Positions 25,886 through 34,728 of a DNA stretch of 64,000 bases are shown here, piece by piece. A program made the position numbers and the translations under genes. The DNA lies in the NCBI RefSeq assembly GCF_002305875.1, contig NZ_CP022098.1:1116001-1180000 (forward strand). Reading direction: 5' to 3'. Within the stretch, counting starts at the first letter, position 1. Every line of letters begins with the position of its first letter. This DNA is from Cystobacter fuscus. GTDB lineage: Bacteria > Myxococcota > Myxococcia > Myxococcales > Myxococcaceae. The notes under the pieces are model-generated. The model searched no databases. It worked only from the letters and a program-made list of their open reading frames with translations, and was not told the origin of the DNA.

Positions 25886-26650
25886 TCACTTCCCCTTGCG
25901 AGCCCCCCACAGCGCCGCCAGGCCGCTCTTCACCAGGGAACGGACGCGTGTCAGCTCCTCGGGCGCCAGGGGGTGCTCCTCGTCGTGCTCCGCCTCGAAC
26001 AGGGCCTCGTCCGCGTACGCGGCGAGCGCCGTGGGCACCGGCGGAAGCTCCGTGCCCGACCCCCTCAACGCCTCGGGGGGCACTCCCGCCACTCCCCGCG
26101 GCCACCCCAGCTCCAGCATGGCGTGCAGCTCGAAGAGCAAGTGACGGGCAACGGCATATCCTTCGTCCGTGAGCCCCGCCGCGTCAAGCTCCCCCAGCAG
26201 CGCGTCCTGCCGGTTTTCGAACGAGTCGTGCAGCCGCGTGCGCGCCTTCTCGTCGTCCTCCAGGTAGCGCCAGGCGGCCTCCACGAAGGCCGTGTCCGGC
26301 TCGCCCGGGGCGAAGACGGCCGGGGGCTCCTCCTTCTGCTTCTTCGGACGCGGGGGCCGGGGGCCGTCCTCCAGGCGCACCTGCTTGCCCTCCTGCACCA
26401 GGTCCCACAGCCCCAGCAGGTTCTGGAAGAAGCGGCGCGCGAGCTCCGGGGACTCGAAGCGGGGCTCGCGCTCGAAGAGGCTCGGAATCACCTCGCTCGA
26501 GGGGCGTCCCTCGGCGTGGGCCTGGCGCATGTGGGCGAGCACCGTGAGGCTGTCGTGCGGGACGCCCGCGAACTCCAGCAGCCCGTCGAGCACCTGCGCG
26601 CCCTCGAATTCGTGGACGAACTCCATCTGTTTGGAACGGGAACGGCTCAT
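25886..26650 (-). CDS. Hypothetical soluble protein
   Basis: A 254-residue acidic and helical protein with no signal peptide or membrane segment. An in-frame ATG at 26749 would add a low-quality 33-residue extension; I prefer 26650 because the extension has atypical sequence and 26650 is preceded by a modest GGTGAGAAG. A further ATG at 26626 is also possible. Its partner downstream follows by 4 bases. No recognised domain. The region at 26651-26808 is a divergent promoter region shared with a plus-strand gene. Confidence 0.65.
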   Translation of the reverse strand: MSRSRSKQMEFVHEFEGAQVLDGLLEFAGVPHDSLTVLAHMRQAHAEGRPSSEVIPSLFEREPRFESPELARRFFQNLLGLWDLVQEGKQVRLEDGPRPPRPKKQKEEPPAVFAPGEPDTAFVEAAWRYLEDDEKARTRLHDSFENRQDALLGELDAAGLTDEGYAVARHLLFELHAMLELGWPRGVAGVPPEALRGSGTELPPVPTALAAYADEALFEAEHDEEHPLAPEELTRVRSLVKSGLAALWGARKGK

Positions 26651-26808
26651 GCTTCTCACCGTAGCCCCTGACGGGGCCTCTTGCCTTCCCAGAACCCACC
26701 AGGGAGTCGGGGGACTGACTGAATGACCCGTTCTGTCCTGGACGGCCACTCCCTGGTCACGAGTGCCTTCCGTTTTCGCCCTTCCGTCCCTAGGCTCCCC
26801 CCCCTCCC

Positions 26809-27438
26809 ATGAGCGAACCGTCGTCCCAGAAAGTGAAGCTCGCCATCCAGGCGCTGTCCCTGGCCCGCCCCGTGGAGGGGCCTCCCGGCGACGACGGTCA
26901 ACGTTCGGTCTGGCACCTGTCCGCCCAGGGCGCCGAGCTGCTGTCCTTCGTGGACCCCGAGGGAAGGGTGCAGCGCCAGGAGTTGACGCTGCTGGGCGAG
27001 CACTGTGTGTGGACGAGCGGCGTGGGCCTGCGCACCGGACGCGTGGAGCAGGTGGACGCCGCGCGCACCGAGGCCAGCGTCGTCCACCCCGACCGCGAGC
27101 CCGTCCCCGAGCGGCTCCTGCGCGCCGCGCTCGCGCTCGAGGACTACCGGGGCGAGGACCGCTACATCCTCCACATCCAGCGCGTGCTCGCGCTCGCGCG
27201 CCAGAGCCTCGCGCTCGCCGGCAACCCGCTGCCGGCTCCCCCGCCCCCGCCTCCCATGGCGGCTCCCGCCCCCCCTCGCGCTCCCCTCGAAGGGGCCCCC
27301 GCGCCCGCTCCCCTCATCCCCCCGAGCGCCATCGCCTCGGACCTGGAGCGCCGGCAGGGCCGCGAGGGCCTCACCATGCTCCTCGTGCTCGCGGTGGGGC
27401 TCGTGGTGGGCGTGGCCCTGTTGTTCTGGCTCCTCTGA
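26809..27438 (+). CDS. Tail-anchored hypothetical membrane protein
   Basis: A 209-residue protein: a soluble N-terminal domain (about 1-135), a Pro/Ala-rich linker (about 140-175), and a single hydrophobic helix at the extreme C-terminus (about 187-209), with no N-terminal signal. This is the layout of a tail-anchored inner-membrane protein with the domain in the cytoplasm. There is no clear ribosome binding site before the ATG. No family is recognised. It stands divergent from the 254-residue gene. Confidence 0.7.
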   Translation: MSEPSSQKVKLAIQALSLARPVEGPPGDDGQRSVWHLSAQGAELLSFVDPEGRVQRQELTLLGEHCVWTSGVGLRTGRVEQVDAARTEASVVHPDREPVPERLLRAALALEDYRGEDRYILHIQRVLALARQSLALAGNPLPAPPPPPPMAAPAPPRAPLEGAPAPAPLIPPSAIASDLERRQGREGLTMLLVLAVGLVVGVALLFWLL

Positions 27439-27474
27439 AGGGCCCGGATGAAGGGCCCGGGGTTTCGTCTCCGC

Positions 27475-28431
27475 TCAGGGCCCGGTCCGCACCGTGGGAG
27501 TCGCGCAGTGCGCGGAGGGCGCCGCGCCCAGCGCGCCGGCCAGCACGTGGGGCAGCTTCGAGGCCGGCGCCATGTGCGAGGCATCCGCCCTCCACGCGCC
27601 CCAGGCCGCGAGTTGCAGGGGCCGCGTGTCCAGTGCGAGCACCGCCGCGGCGATCGCCATGAGCGTGAGACTTCCCGCCCACTGGGCCACGGCCCTCGGG
27701 CGTGGGAAGAACCGCCAGCCGACGAGCGCGAGTCCGAGGACCGACAGGGCTCCCAGGAGCGCCCAGCGCAACTCCTGCAAGGAGGTGAGCCGCGAGGTGT
27801 CCGTGGCGAGCCGCGCGGCGGGGTCTCCGGCCTCGGGCAGGGCCCGGGGCGTGAGCAGATCCACGAGCAGGTGGGCCTCGAGCGCCGCGAGCAGGGCGCT
27901 GAAGCCCAGCACCAGCGCCAGCGCGGCGCCGAGCATCCGCTCGGAGTCCTCTCCCACGCGCCGGTGCTTGTGCACCAGCACGAGCCCCACCGCGACGGCA
28001 CCGAGCAGCGCCGCGCTCGTCCAGGCCCCCAGCCGGCGCGTCACCATCGCCTCGCCGGTGCCCGCGGCCAGCATGGCCAGCGCGTCCCGTCCCCCCACTT
28101 CCGGTAGCGCCGCCAGCACCCGGCGCATCGCCTCCTGCGTGCCGGCGATGCCCAGCTGCCAGGGCAGGGTGGCCAGCCCCACCAGCAGCACCAGCGGCGC
28201 GTGCCTGCCCGCGGCTCCCCTGCACAGCAGCGTCGAGAGCACGAACGTCACCCCCCCGATGCCCAGCCACATCAAGACGCTGTAGAGGCCTGGCGCGCCC
28301 GCCATCCGCCACACCTCGGCGCCTCCACCCAGAAGCGGGGGGAGCGCGAGCCAGACGCTCCCCATCGCCATGAGGGGAAGCGCGGCGAGCAACAGTCCGG
28401 AGAGCGATGTGAATCTGATGGGAGGCAGCAT
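27475..28431 (-). CDS. Polytopic membrane protein, unknown
   Basis: A 318-residue protein with about eight hydrophobic segments spread over its length, ending in a polar tail. No transporter signature is seen. The ATG is not preceded by a ribosome binding site; instead a TATACT hexamer lies about 13 bases upstream, inside an inverted repeat, which suggests a leaderless or nearly leaderless mRNA. It sits downstream of the ABC exporter gene on the same strand, with 130 bases between, so it may be independently controlled. Confidence 0.72.
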   Translation of the reverse strand: MLPPIRFTSLSGLLLAALPLMAMGSVWLALPPLLGGGAEVWRMAGAPGLYSVLMWLGIGGVTFVLSTLLCRGAAGRHAPLVLLVGLATLPWQLGIAGTQEAMRRVLAALPEVGGRDALAMLAAGTGEAMVTRRLGAWTSAALLGAVAVGLVLVHKHRRVGEDSERMLGAALALVLGFSALLAALEAHLLVDLLTPRALPEAGDPAARLATDTSRLTSLQELRWALLGALSVLGLALVGWRFFPRPRAVAQWAGSLTLMAIAAAVLALDTRPLQLAAWGAWRADASHMAPASKLPHVLAGALGAAPSAHCATPTVRTGP

Positions 28432-28468
28432 GGTTTAAAAAGTATAAACCGATTCCCATGAATTCATG
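28432..28468 (-). promoter_or_regulatory. Promoter-operator of the polytopic membrane protein gene
   Basis: On the minus strand GGTTTA (28445-28450) and TAAACC (28432-28437) form a 6-bp inverted repeat touching the ATG. A TATACT -10-like hexamer lies within it. A second, 12-bp perfect palindrome CATGAATTCATG covers 28457-28468. The -35 position is weak. The arrangement fits a promoter with an overlapping operator and no untranslated leader. Binding protein unknown. Confidence 0.45.
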
Positions 28469-28561
28469 AATTTGCCCCCAAGTACGGAAGAGCCGGTGAG
28501 CAGTGAACGCTTCGTGGGACGGGGGAGCGAGCGGGCGGCCGCCGGGTTCTCCCCCTGCTCG

Positions 28562-30325
28562 TCAGGCGGCGACGGCCCCTTCACCGAGGAGCCGGGCATA
28601 GGGGCCCCCCCGGGCGGACAGCTCGGCATGGGTGCCCGCCTCCACCACGCGCCCGGCGTCGAGGACGACGATCAGGTCCGCGTCGCGCACGGTGGACAGC
28701 CGGTGGGCGATGACGAGCACCGTGCGCCCCTTCATCAGGGTGGCGAGGCCCGCGCCCACCGCCGCCTCGCTCTGGGCATCCAGGGCGCTGGTGGGCTCGT
28801 CCAGCAGGAGGACGGAGGGCTGGCGCAGGAAGGCCCGCGCGAGGGCGAGGCGCTGGCGCTGTCCTCCCGACAGGCGCGCGCCGCGCTCGCCCACCGGCTC
28901 GTCGAGTCCCCCGGGCAGGGCGCGCACGAAGTCCTCGGCGTGTGCGAGTCGCAGCGCCTCCCACACGTCCGCGTCCGAGGCGCCCGGTCGCCCGAGCAGC
29001 ACGTTGTGTCGCACGCTGCCGGAGAAGAGCACCGGCTCCTGGGGCACCCACGCCAGGCGCTCGCGCACGCGCGAGGGCTTGAGCCGTGACAGGGGCACGC
29101 CATCCCAGCTCACCGTGCCGCCACTGGGGGGCAAGAAGCCCAGCAGCACGGAGAAGAGCGTCGTCTTGCCCGCGCCGGACGCGCCCACCAGCGCCACCCG
29201 GGCCCCCGCGGGCACCGTGAGGTCCACGCCCCGCAGGGCCTCGCGGCCGTCGGGGTAGGTGGCGCGCAGGCCCGAGAGCGTCAGGGCCCGGGTGAGGGGT
29301 GGGGCGTCCTCGCCCTCATCCGGTGGCACGGGCTGGTCCGCGAGCGCGAAGAGGCGCTCGGCGCCCACCAGGCCCGTCACCACCTGGGAGAGCGTGCCGC
29401 TGAGCGACTTCACCGGTTGGTAGAGCAGGAGCGTGGCGGTGATGAAGGACAGGAGCCGTCCGGAGAGCGAGGGGTCTCCCGAGATGGCGCGTGCGCCCCA
29501 GGCCACCGCCACCGCCACGCCCACCATCCCCATCAGCTCCACGGTGGGGCTGTACGCGCCGCGCAGGAAGAGCGAGCGGCGCATCTCCCCGAGGTAGCGC
29601 TCCGCCTCGGTCTCGAAGCGCGCGAGCGCCCGGGAGCCGGCGCCATAGGCCCGCACCACCGGCAGCGTCTGCAACTGCTCCGCCGTGAGCGCCGTGAGCG
29701 CGCCCAGGCTCGTCTGTGAGCGCTGGGCCACCTTCTTGAGCGAGCGCGTGAAGGCGCGCACCGGCAGCACCGTGAGCGGCATCACCACGAAGGTGAGCAG
29801 GAAGAGCTTCGCGTCGATGAGCAGGCACGTGACGAGCAGCGCGAGGATCTGCAACCCGTCGCGCACGTACGAGGAGAGCGCCTGGGTGACGGAGAACTCC
29901 ACCAGGGGCACGTCCGCGGTGAAGCGCGTGAGGAGCTCGCCCGAGTGCTGGCGCTCGAAGAAGGCGGGGGGCCAGGAGAGCAGGCGCCCGTAGAGGGACG
30001 CGCGCAGGTCCGCCATCACCCGTTGTCCCAGCCGCTGCATCCACCCACCCTGGAGGTAGTTCGCGCCCGCCTTGAGCACCGCCACGCCCACCACCATCAG
30101 GGGCACGACGCCGAGGAGGCGCTCTCCGGGCAGCTTCACGCCCGCGAGCTCCACGGGGCCGCCGGTGAGCACGGCGCGCAGCAGGGGCCCCACGAGCCAG
30201 GCGTAGGTGGAGGTCGCCGCGGCGGCCACGAGCGAGGCACCGAGTCCCGCTCCGAGCAGCAGGCGATAGGGCCGCACATAGCCCAGGAGCCGACGATAGA
30301 CGTGAGGGGAGGGACGAGGCGCCAC
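28562..30325 (-). CDS. MsbA-like ABC exporter half-transporter
   Basis: A 587-residue ABC exporter with an N-terminal transmembrane domain (about 1-330, six hydrophobic helices) and a C-terminal ATPase. The ATPase has Walker A GASGAGKTT, the LSGGQ signature in GARLSGGQRQR, and Walker B VLLLDEPTSALD. Its order and helices resemble MsbA and other lipid or peptide exporters that work as homodimers. The start is GTG at 30325 with no clear ribosome binding site. The substrate cannot be inferred. No partner half-transporter is adjacent, so a homodimer is likely. Confidence 0.9.
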   Translation of the reverse strand: MAPRPSPHVYRRLLGYVRPYRLLLGAGLGASLVAAAATSTYAWLVGPLLRAVLTGGPVELAGVKLPGERLLGVVPLMVVGVAVLKAGANYLQGGWMQRLGQRVMADLRASLYGRLLSWPPAFFERQHSGELLTRFTADVPLVEFSVTQALSSYVRDGLQILALLVTCLLIDAKLFLLTFVVMPLTVLPVRAFTRSLKKVAQRSQTSLGALTALTAEQLQTLPVVRAYGAGSRALARFETEAERYLGEMRRSLFLRGAYSPTVELMGMVGVAVAVAWGARAISGDPSLSGRLLSFITATLLLYQPVKSLSGTLSQVVTGLVGAERLFALADQPVPPDEGEDAPPLTRALTLSGLRATYPDGREALRGVDLTVPAGARVALVGASGAGKTTLFSVLLGFLPPSGGTVSWDGVPLSRLKPSRVRERLAWVPQEPVLFSGSVRHNVLLGRPGASDADVWEALRLAHAEDFVRALPGGLDEPVGERGARLSGGQRQRLALARAFLRQPSVLLLDEPTSALDAQSEAAVGAGLATLMKGRTVLVIAHRLSTVRDADLIVVLDAGRVVEAGTHAELSARGGPYARLLGEGAVAA

Positions 30326-30464
30326 GGCGAGGCGCGCACTGTGTCATCGCGCCAGGGCCCAGGCAAAGGGACTCGCCTGGCCGCCCGCCCCTCGGCCCTC
30401 CCGGCTCACCATGTAGGTGCGTTCATTGCCTCAACGGCCAGGGACGGACAGCTTTCGGCTAGCC

Positions 30465-30911
30465 ATGGACACGAACAACACAGAGAAAGAAGTGCTGAAC
30501 AGCCCAGGCTGTGAGCCGGTGGTCGAGGACGAGGAGCGTCGTCGATTGTTGTGGCTGATGGCGGAGTACTTCAGGACCATCGGCTGCACGGACATCAAGG
30601 CTCGCCTGCCTGGCTTCCTGCCACCCCCCGTGCTCTCGGGGACCATCGAGGACCACCGGCCGGACTTCACCTGCCGCCAGTCCGACTCGGCCCGGACGCC
30701 CATCATCCTGGAGATCGTCACGCCGGGCATGGTGGATGAGCCCGCCGCCGAGAACCGCTGGAGCCTGTTGTCGAGCGCCGCCAAGCTCTACAACGCGGAA
30801 CTCCACTTCGTGGTTCCCAAGTGGTCGGTCAGCCGGGGCGTCATCGATCCCATCCTCAAGCGCCGCCTGGCGCGCATGGAGCTGACGGCCAACCGCGTCT
30901 GGACCGTCTGA
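30465..30911 (+). CDS. Hypothetical protein
   Basis: A 148-residue soluble protein starting at ATG 30465 (an in-frame ATG at 30417 adds 16 residues without a ribosome site). It has an N-terminal helix with charged residues, then alternating hydrophobic strands (PIILEIVTPG, AELHFVVPKW) and a C-terminal helix. The strand pattern with an acidic residue (PDF..., LEIV) is faintly like nuclease-fold proteins, but the usual Lys of the E-x-K motif is missing, so I do not call a nuclease. No recognised family. Confidence 0.65.
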   Translation: MDTNNTEKEVLNSPGCEPVVEDEERRRLLWLMAEYFRTIGCTDIKARLPGFLPPPVLSGTIEDHRPDFTCRQSDSARTPIILEIVTPGMVDEPAAENRWSLLSSAAKLYNAELHFVVPKWSVSRGVIDPILKRRLARMELTANRVWTV

Positions 30912-30972
30912 GGGCTCGTTTCCAGGCGTCCACCCCGAGATGCGCCCGCTCCCTCGCCGGGGCGGGTGCGGA

Positions 30973-31000
30973 TTGCTGGACCCCACCGCTGCGTTATAGT
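30973..31000 (+). promoter_or_regulatory. Candidate sigma-70-type promoter of dnaJ
   Basis: TTGCTG (30973-30978) and TATAGT (30995-31000) with a 16-base spacer, 55 bases before the dnaJ ATG. Both hexamers match the TTGACA/TATAAT pattern in four or five positions. It is the best housekeeping-type promoter in this part of the window. No heat-shock -35 element was clear. Confidence 0.55.
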
Positions 31001-31055
31001 GACTCGGAATTCGCCACGCGCGGCCAAAGTCCAATAAATCCAGGGGTTTGAAGCA

Positions 31056-32180
31056 ATGCCAGCGGTTTCGGGCCAGAAGCGGGACTATTACGAGGTGCTG
31101 GGGGTCCAGAAGACCGTCTCGGCGCAGGAACTCAAGAGCGCCTTTCGCAAGGTGGCCCTGCAGTACCACCCGGACCGCAACCCCGGGAACCAGGAGGCCG
31201 AGGAGAAGTTCAAGGAAGCCTCGGAGGCCTACGAGATCCTGAGTGATCCGGAGCGCCGCAACCGCTACGACCGTTTCGGTCACGCGGGGGTGGGCGGGGC
31301 GGCCGGGGGAGACCCGTTCGGCGGGTTCCAGGGCGTCAACATCAACGACATCTTCGGGGAGATCTTCGGAGACATCTTCGGTGGGCGAGGGGGCCGCCGG
31401 GCGAGCAACCGGGGCGCGGACCTGCGCTTCAACCTGGAGATTTCCTTCGAGGAGGCGGCGTTCGGCTGCCGGCCGAAGGTGCCGATTCCGCGGCCGAAGA
31501 AGTGCGACACGTGCTCGGGCACGGGCAGCAAGAGCGCCTCGGCGCCCAAGACGTGCGGCACGTGCGGGGGCGCGGGCGAGGTGCGCTTCACCCAGGGCTT
31601 CTTCGCCGTGTCGCGGCCGTGCTCCGAGTGCGGCGGTACGGGCGCGGTGGTGCCGGACCCGTGCGGCAAGTGCAAGGGCTCGGGCAAGGTGCCCAGTGAC
31701 GAGGTCATCGAGGTCAACATCCCGGCGGGCGTGGACAACGGCACGCGGGTGCGGCTGACGGGCATGGGCGAGCCGGGAGACCGGGGCGGCCCCGCGGGCG
31801 ACCTGTACGTGACGGTCATCGTGCGCGAGCACCCGCTCTTCCAGCGCGAGGACTACGACGTCTTCTGCGAGGTGCCCATCTCCTTCACCCAGGCGGCGCT
31901 GGGCGCGAAGATCGACGTGCCCACGCTCGACGGCAAGGTGAAGATGACCATCCCCGAGGGCGCCCAGTCCGGCAAGGTGTTCCGCCTCAAGGGCAAGGGC
32001 ATTCCGCACCTGCACAGTGGCCAGCGTGGCGACCAGCACGTGCGCATCGTCGTGGAGACGCCCACCGGGCTCACCCAGAAGCAGCGCGAGCTGCTCGAGA
32101 AGTTCGCCGAGGCCAGCGGCGAGGAAGCGCACCCGCAGTCGAAGAACTTCTTCGAGAAGGTGCGCGAGCTGTTCGGCTAG
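31056..32180 (+). CDS. dnaJ: DnaJ co-chaperone (type I)
   Basis: A 374-residue full-length DnaJ. The J domain (about 8-75) has HPD at 38-40, followed by a Gly/Phe-rich linker. The zinc-binding domain has four CxxCxGxG motifs: CDTCSGTG, CGTCGGAG, CSECGGTG and CGKCKGSG. The C-terminal substrate-binding domain follows. It should deliver unfolded clients to DnaK and stimulate its ATPase. No dnaK or grpE lies in the window, which is unusual for the main dnaJ, so this may be one of several copies. It has its own promoter and is followed by a hairpin at 32200-32225. Confidence 0.95.
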   Translation: MPAVSGQKRDYYEVLGVQKTVSAQELKSAFRKVALQYHPDRNPGNQEAEEKFKEASEAYEILSDPERRNRYDRFGHAGVGGAAGGDPFGGFQGVNINDIFGEIFGDIFGGRGGRRASNRGADLRFNLEISFEEAAFGCRPKVPIPRPKKCDTCSGTGSKSASAPKTCGTCGGAGEVRFTQGFFAVSRPCSECGGTGAVVPDPCGKCKGSGKVPSDEVIEVNIPAGVDNGTRVRLTGMGEPGDRGGPAGDLYVTVIVREHPLFQREDYDVFCEVPISFTQAALGAKIDVPTLDGKVKMTIPEGAQSGKVFRLKGKGIPHLHSGQRGDQHVRIVVETPTGLTQKQRELLEKFAEASGEEAHPQSKNFFEKVRELFG

Positions 32181-32199
32181 CCGCCTTTTGCTCCCTCCT

Positions 32200-32225
32200 C
32201 GAATCCTTCAAGCGGACGGGATTCG
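32200..32225 (+). terminator. Weak hairpin after dnaJ
   Basis: CGAATCC (32200-32206) pairs with GGATTCG (32219-32225), a 7-bp stem 20 bases after the dnaJ stop. No T run follows, so a true rho-independent terminator is doubtful. Confidence 0.35.
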
Positions 32226-32356
32226 GGGAAGGGGGAGGTGGGTGCGGGAGCATGTGTTGGGTTGTCCGCCCTGGACGCGGCTCCTCCCACCGGACCTGGA
32301 GTCGGGCCGTGCTGGCCATCGGTGAACGAAGTGGCCGGTTTGCCTCGGTTGCAGTG

Positions 32357-32387
32357 CCCGGGTCTGGACGTTCATGACGTCCCCGGG
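32357..32387. promoter_or_regulatory. Imperfect palindrome before the MshEN-kinase gene
   Basis: GGACGT (32366-32371) and ACGTCC (32377-32382) form an inverted repeat around TCATG, flanked by CCCGGG on both sides (32357-32362 and 32382-32387) with a 4-base difference in arm length. It lies 70 bases before the kinase start, where an operator would be expected. Confidence 0.35.
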
Positions 32388-32456
32388 AGAAGGACACTCA
32401 CCAACGCCTCGGCGCGTGTGCATACCGAGCCTTCAACCCTGGGAAGGGGGGTGGGC

Positions 32457-34694
32457 ATGGCCACGTACCGACTCATCCGCAGACTGGCGGCCGGCGGAAT
32501 GGCGGAAGTGTTTCTCGCCAAGGTGGTGGGCGCGGAGGGGTGCGAGAAGTCCGTGGCCGTCAAGCGCATCCTGCCGTCCATGGCGAGGGATCGGGAGTTC
32601 GTGGAGCTCTTCCTGCGCGAGGCCCGGCTCACCGTCTGTCTCCAGCACCCCAACGTGGTGCAGGTGCTCGACCTCGGGGCGCTCGAGGGCCAGTACTACA
32701 TGGTGATGGAGTGGGTGGAGGGGGTGCCTCTGCGTACCCTCCAGCGCGGCGCGGCGGAGCGGGGCCTGCTGCTCGGACTGCGCGAGGTGTGCTTCATCGT
32801 CCAGCAGATCTCCGAGGGGCTCGCCTACGCGCATGGCCGCGTGGACGCGGCGGGCCGGCCGCTCAACATCATCCACCGCGACGTCAACCCGTCCAACGTG
32901 TTGGTGTCCAGCCGCGGCGAGGTGAAGCTCGCCGACTTCGGCATCGCCAAGGCCCTCAACGCGCAGAGCGGCACCCAGGTGGGGGTGGTGAAGGGCAGGG
33001 CGGGCTACCTCGCACCCGAGCAGGTCAAGGGCGCCGAGGTGGATCAGCGCGCGGACCTCTTCCTGACCGGCCTGCTGCTCTACGAGTTGCTCTCGGGCCG
33101 GCAGCTCTTCCAGGGGACGGACTACTTCCAGACGCTGCGCGCCATCGCCCAGTTCGACGTGAGGCGCCTCGTGCCCCTGCCCGGAGTGCCGGCGGCGCTC
33201 TGGAGCATCATCACCCGGGCGCTGGCGCCTGAGCCGGCGGCGCGCTTCCAGCGGGCGCGCGACCTGGCGGACGCGCTGCGCGACTTCCTCTTCGAGCACC
33301 GGTTGCGCGTGGGGCCCCAGGACGTGGCGGCGCTCTTCCAGCGCTGCCTCCCGGGACGTCGCTCGCTCCTGGAGGGCGTGGACGGCGGCTCCCACGAGGC
33401 GCTCGGGGAGGAGATCCGCCTGGGCTCGGACGTGGGGCTGCAGCGCCCGACGCCGCTCACCTCGGTGCGCTCGCGCCCGCCGTTCCTCGGAGGGCCCCGG
33501 CTGGGCACGCCCGCCCCCGTACGGACGCAAGCGGAGTCGGGCCGCTTTCCCGTCCCGACTCCCCCTTCCAGCACGGGCGTCCTGGAGCTGGCCCCACGGG
33601 CGAGGCGTCCGGCGCACCGCAAGCTGGGCGAGATGCTCCTGGTGTTCGGCAAGGTGTCGGAGCCGCAGCTCCGGGGCGCGCTGGAGCGGCAGCGGTGCAC
33701 CGGCGGGCGCATCGGCGAGCTGCTCGTCGCCGAGGGGCTGCTGTCCGAGGAGGACGTGGTGCGCGCCCTGAGCGAGCAGAGCGGCATCCCCTTCATCTCG
33801 GATCGGGTGCTGCGCACCATGCCCGTGCCCCGCGTGCTGTTGCCCCTGCTGTCGCTGGAGAAGGCCGAGCGGCTCGAGGTGGTACCGGTGTCCCAGCAGG
33901 CCGGGGAGCTGGTGTGCGCCATGCGCGAGCCCCGCGACCTGGCGCGTCTGGACGAGCTGAAGTCCATCACCGGGCACGCCGTGCGCGGCATCTACGCCAC
34001 CCAGAGCGGTCTGCGCCGCGCCATCGAGCGCTTCTACCGGGGCGAGGCCGGGGAGCCGCATCAGGGGGGCGCCACCTCGGGCGGTGGGGCCGGGGACATG
34101 GAGAAGGCGGCCCCGGGCGGGACCGGAGAGATGAGCCGCGCGGCGCGGTGGCACTCGCGCGTGGTGGACGCGGCGCTCGCGATGCTGGGAGGAGCGGGGG
34201 CGTGGGGCTCCGTGCTCGCCAGTCTGACCCGGGATGTGGCGGGCCGGCTGGGCGCGGCTCCCGCGGAGGCCGAGAGCGCCTCGGCGGTGGCGTATGCCCT
34301 GGCGCTCGCGGCCTTCCAGGAGTCCGGTGGGCGCTTCACGCGGCCCTCGCTCGAGGCCGTGCGCGCCATCCTGGGCCGGGACTCGGAGGAGCTGGACGGC
34401 CTGATCGACGCCTGCGCCCGGGACGCGCCGCCTCTCCCGGCGACCACCCCCAAGGCCGTGCTGGCCCTGGCCGCCGCGGTGGCCTTCCTGGAGGAAACGG
34501 ACCCGGCCCTGCTCGGAGCCTCGGACGTGTCCCAGGCCCTCGCCCGGCTGCTCGCGGCTGGACGGTTGCCCCCCCTCGCTCTGGAGGCCCTTCGCACGGA
34601 GGTGGTGGCGCGGGTGACCGCCGGGTCCAAGGGCGTCCGGGCCCCGGCGCTCGTCCCCGCTCCCGTGAACTCCGCGACGGCCGCCTCGTCATGA
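32457..34694 (+). CDS. Ser/Thr kinase fused to an MshEN (c-di-GMP-binding-type) domain
   Basis: A 745-residue protein. The Hanks-type kinase domain (about 3-280) has AAGGMAEVFLA at 11-21, K36 in VAVKRIL, HRDVNPSN at 140-147 and DFG at 160-162. After a Pro-rich linker, residues 388-525 are an MshEN/GSPII_E_N domain: KLGEMLL at 389-395 and RIGELLV at 418-424, each followed by the L-x3-L-x2-Q helix, which are the two motifs that bind c-di-GMP in MshE. The C-terminal 200 residues are helical. The ATG at 32457 is chosen for the GGAAGG upstream; GTG 32451 is possible. It likely phosphorylates targets in response to c-di-GMP, which is inference. Confidence 0.88.
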   Translation: MATYRLIRRLAAGGMAEVFLAKVVGAEGCEKSVAVKRILPSMARDREFVELFLREARLTVCLQHPNVVQVLDLGALEGQYYMVMEWVEGVPLRTLQRGAAERGLLLGLREVCFIVQQISEGLAYAHGRVDAAGRPLNIIHRDVNPSNVLVSSRGEVKLADFGIAKALNAQSGTQVGVVKGRAGYLAPEQVKGAEVDQRADLFLTGLLLYELLSGRQLFQGTDYFQTLRAIAQFDVRRLVPLPGVPAALWSIITRALAPEPAARFQRARDLADALRDFLFEHRLRVGPQDVAALFQRCLPGRRSLLEGVDGGSHEALGEEIRLGSDVGLQRPTPLTSVRSRPPFLGGPRLGTPAPVRTQAESGRFPVPTPPSSTGVLELAPRARRPAHRKLGEMLLVFGKVSEPQLRGALERQRCTGGRIGELLVAEGLLSEEDVVRALSEQSGIPFISDRVLRTMPVPRVLLPLLSLEKAERLEVVPVSQQAGELVCAMREPRDLARLDELKSITGHAVRGIYATQSGLRRAIERFYRGEAGEPHQGGATSGGGAGDMEKAAPGGTGEMSRAARWHSRVVDAALAMLGGAGAWGSVLASLTRDVAGRLGAAPAEAESASAVAYALALAAFQESGGRFTRPSLEAVRAILGRDSEELDGLIDACARDAPPLPATTPKAVLALAAAVAFLEETDPALLGASDVSQALARLLAAGRLPPLALEALRTEVVARVTAGSKGVRAPALVPAPVNSATAASS

Positions 34695-34728
34695 GCCTCC
34701 GCCGCGAGCCTCGCGGGGCAGACGCCCT

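Noticed and set aside
31056-32180. Heat-shock sigma-32-type promoter for dnaJ
   Set aside because: A normal sigma-70-type pair was seen and no clear heat-shock -35 element was found.
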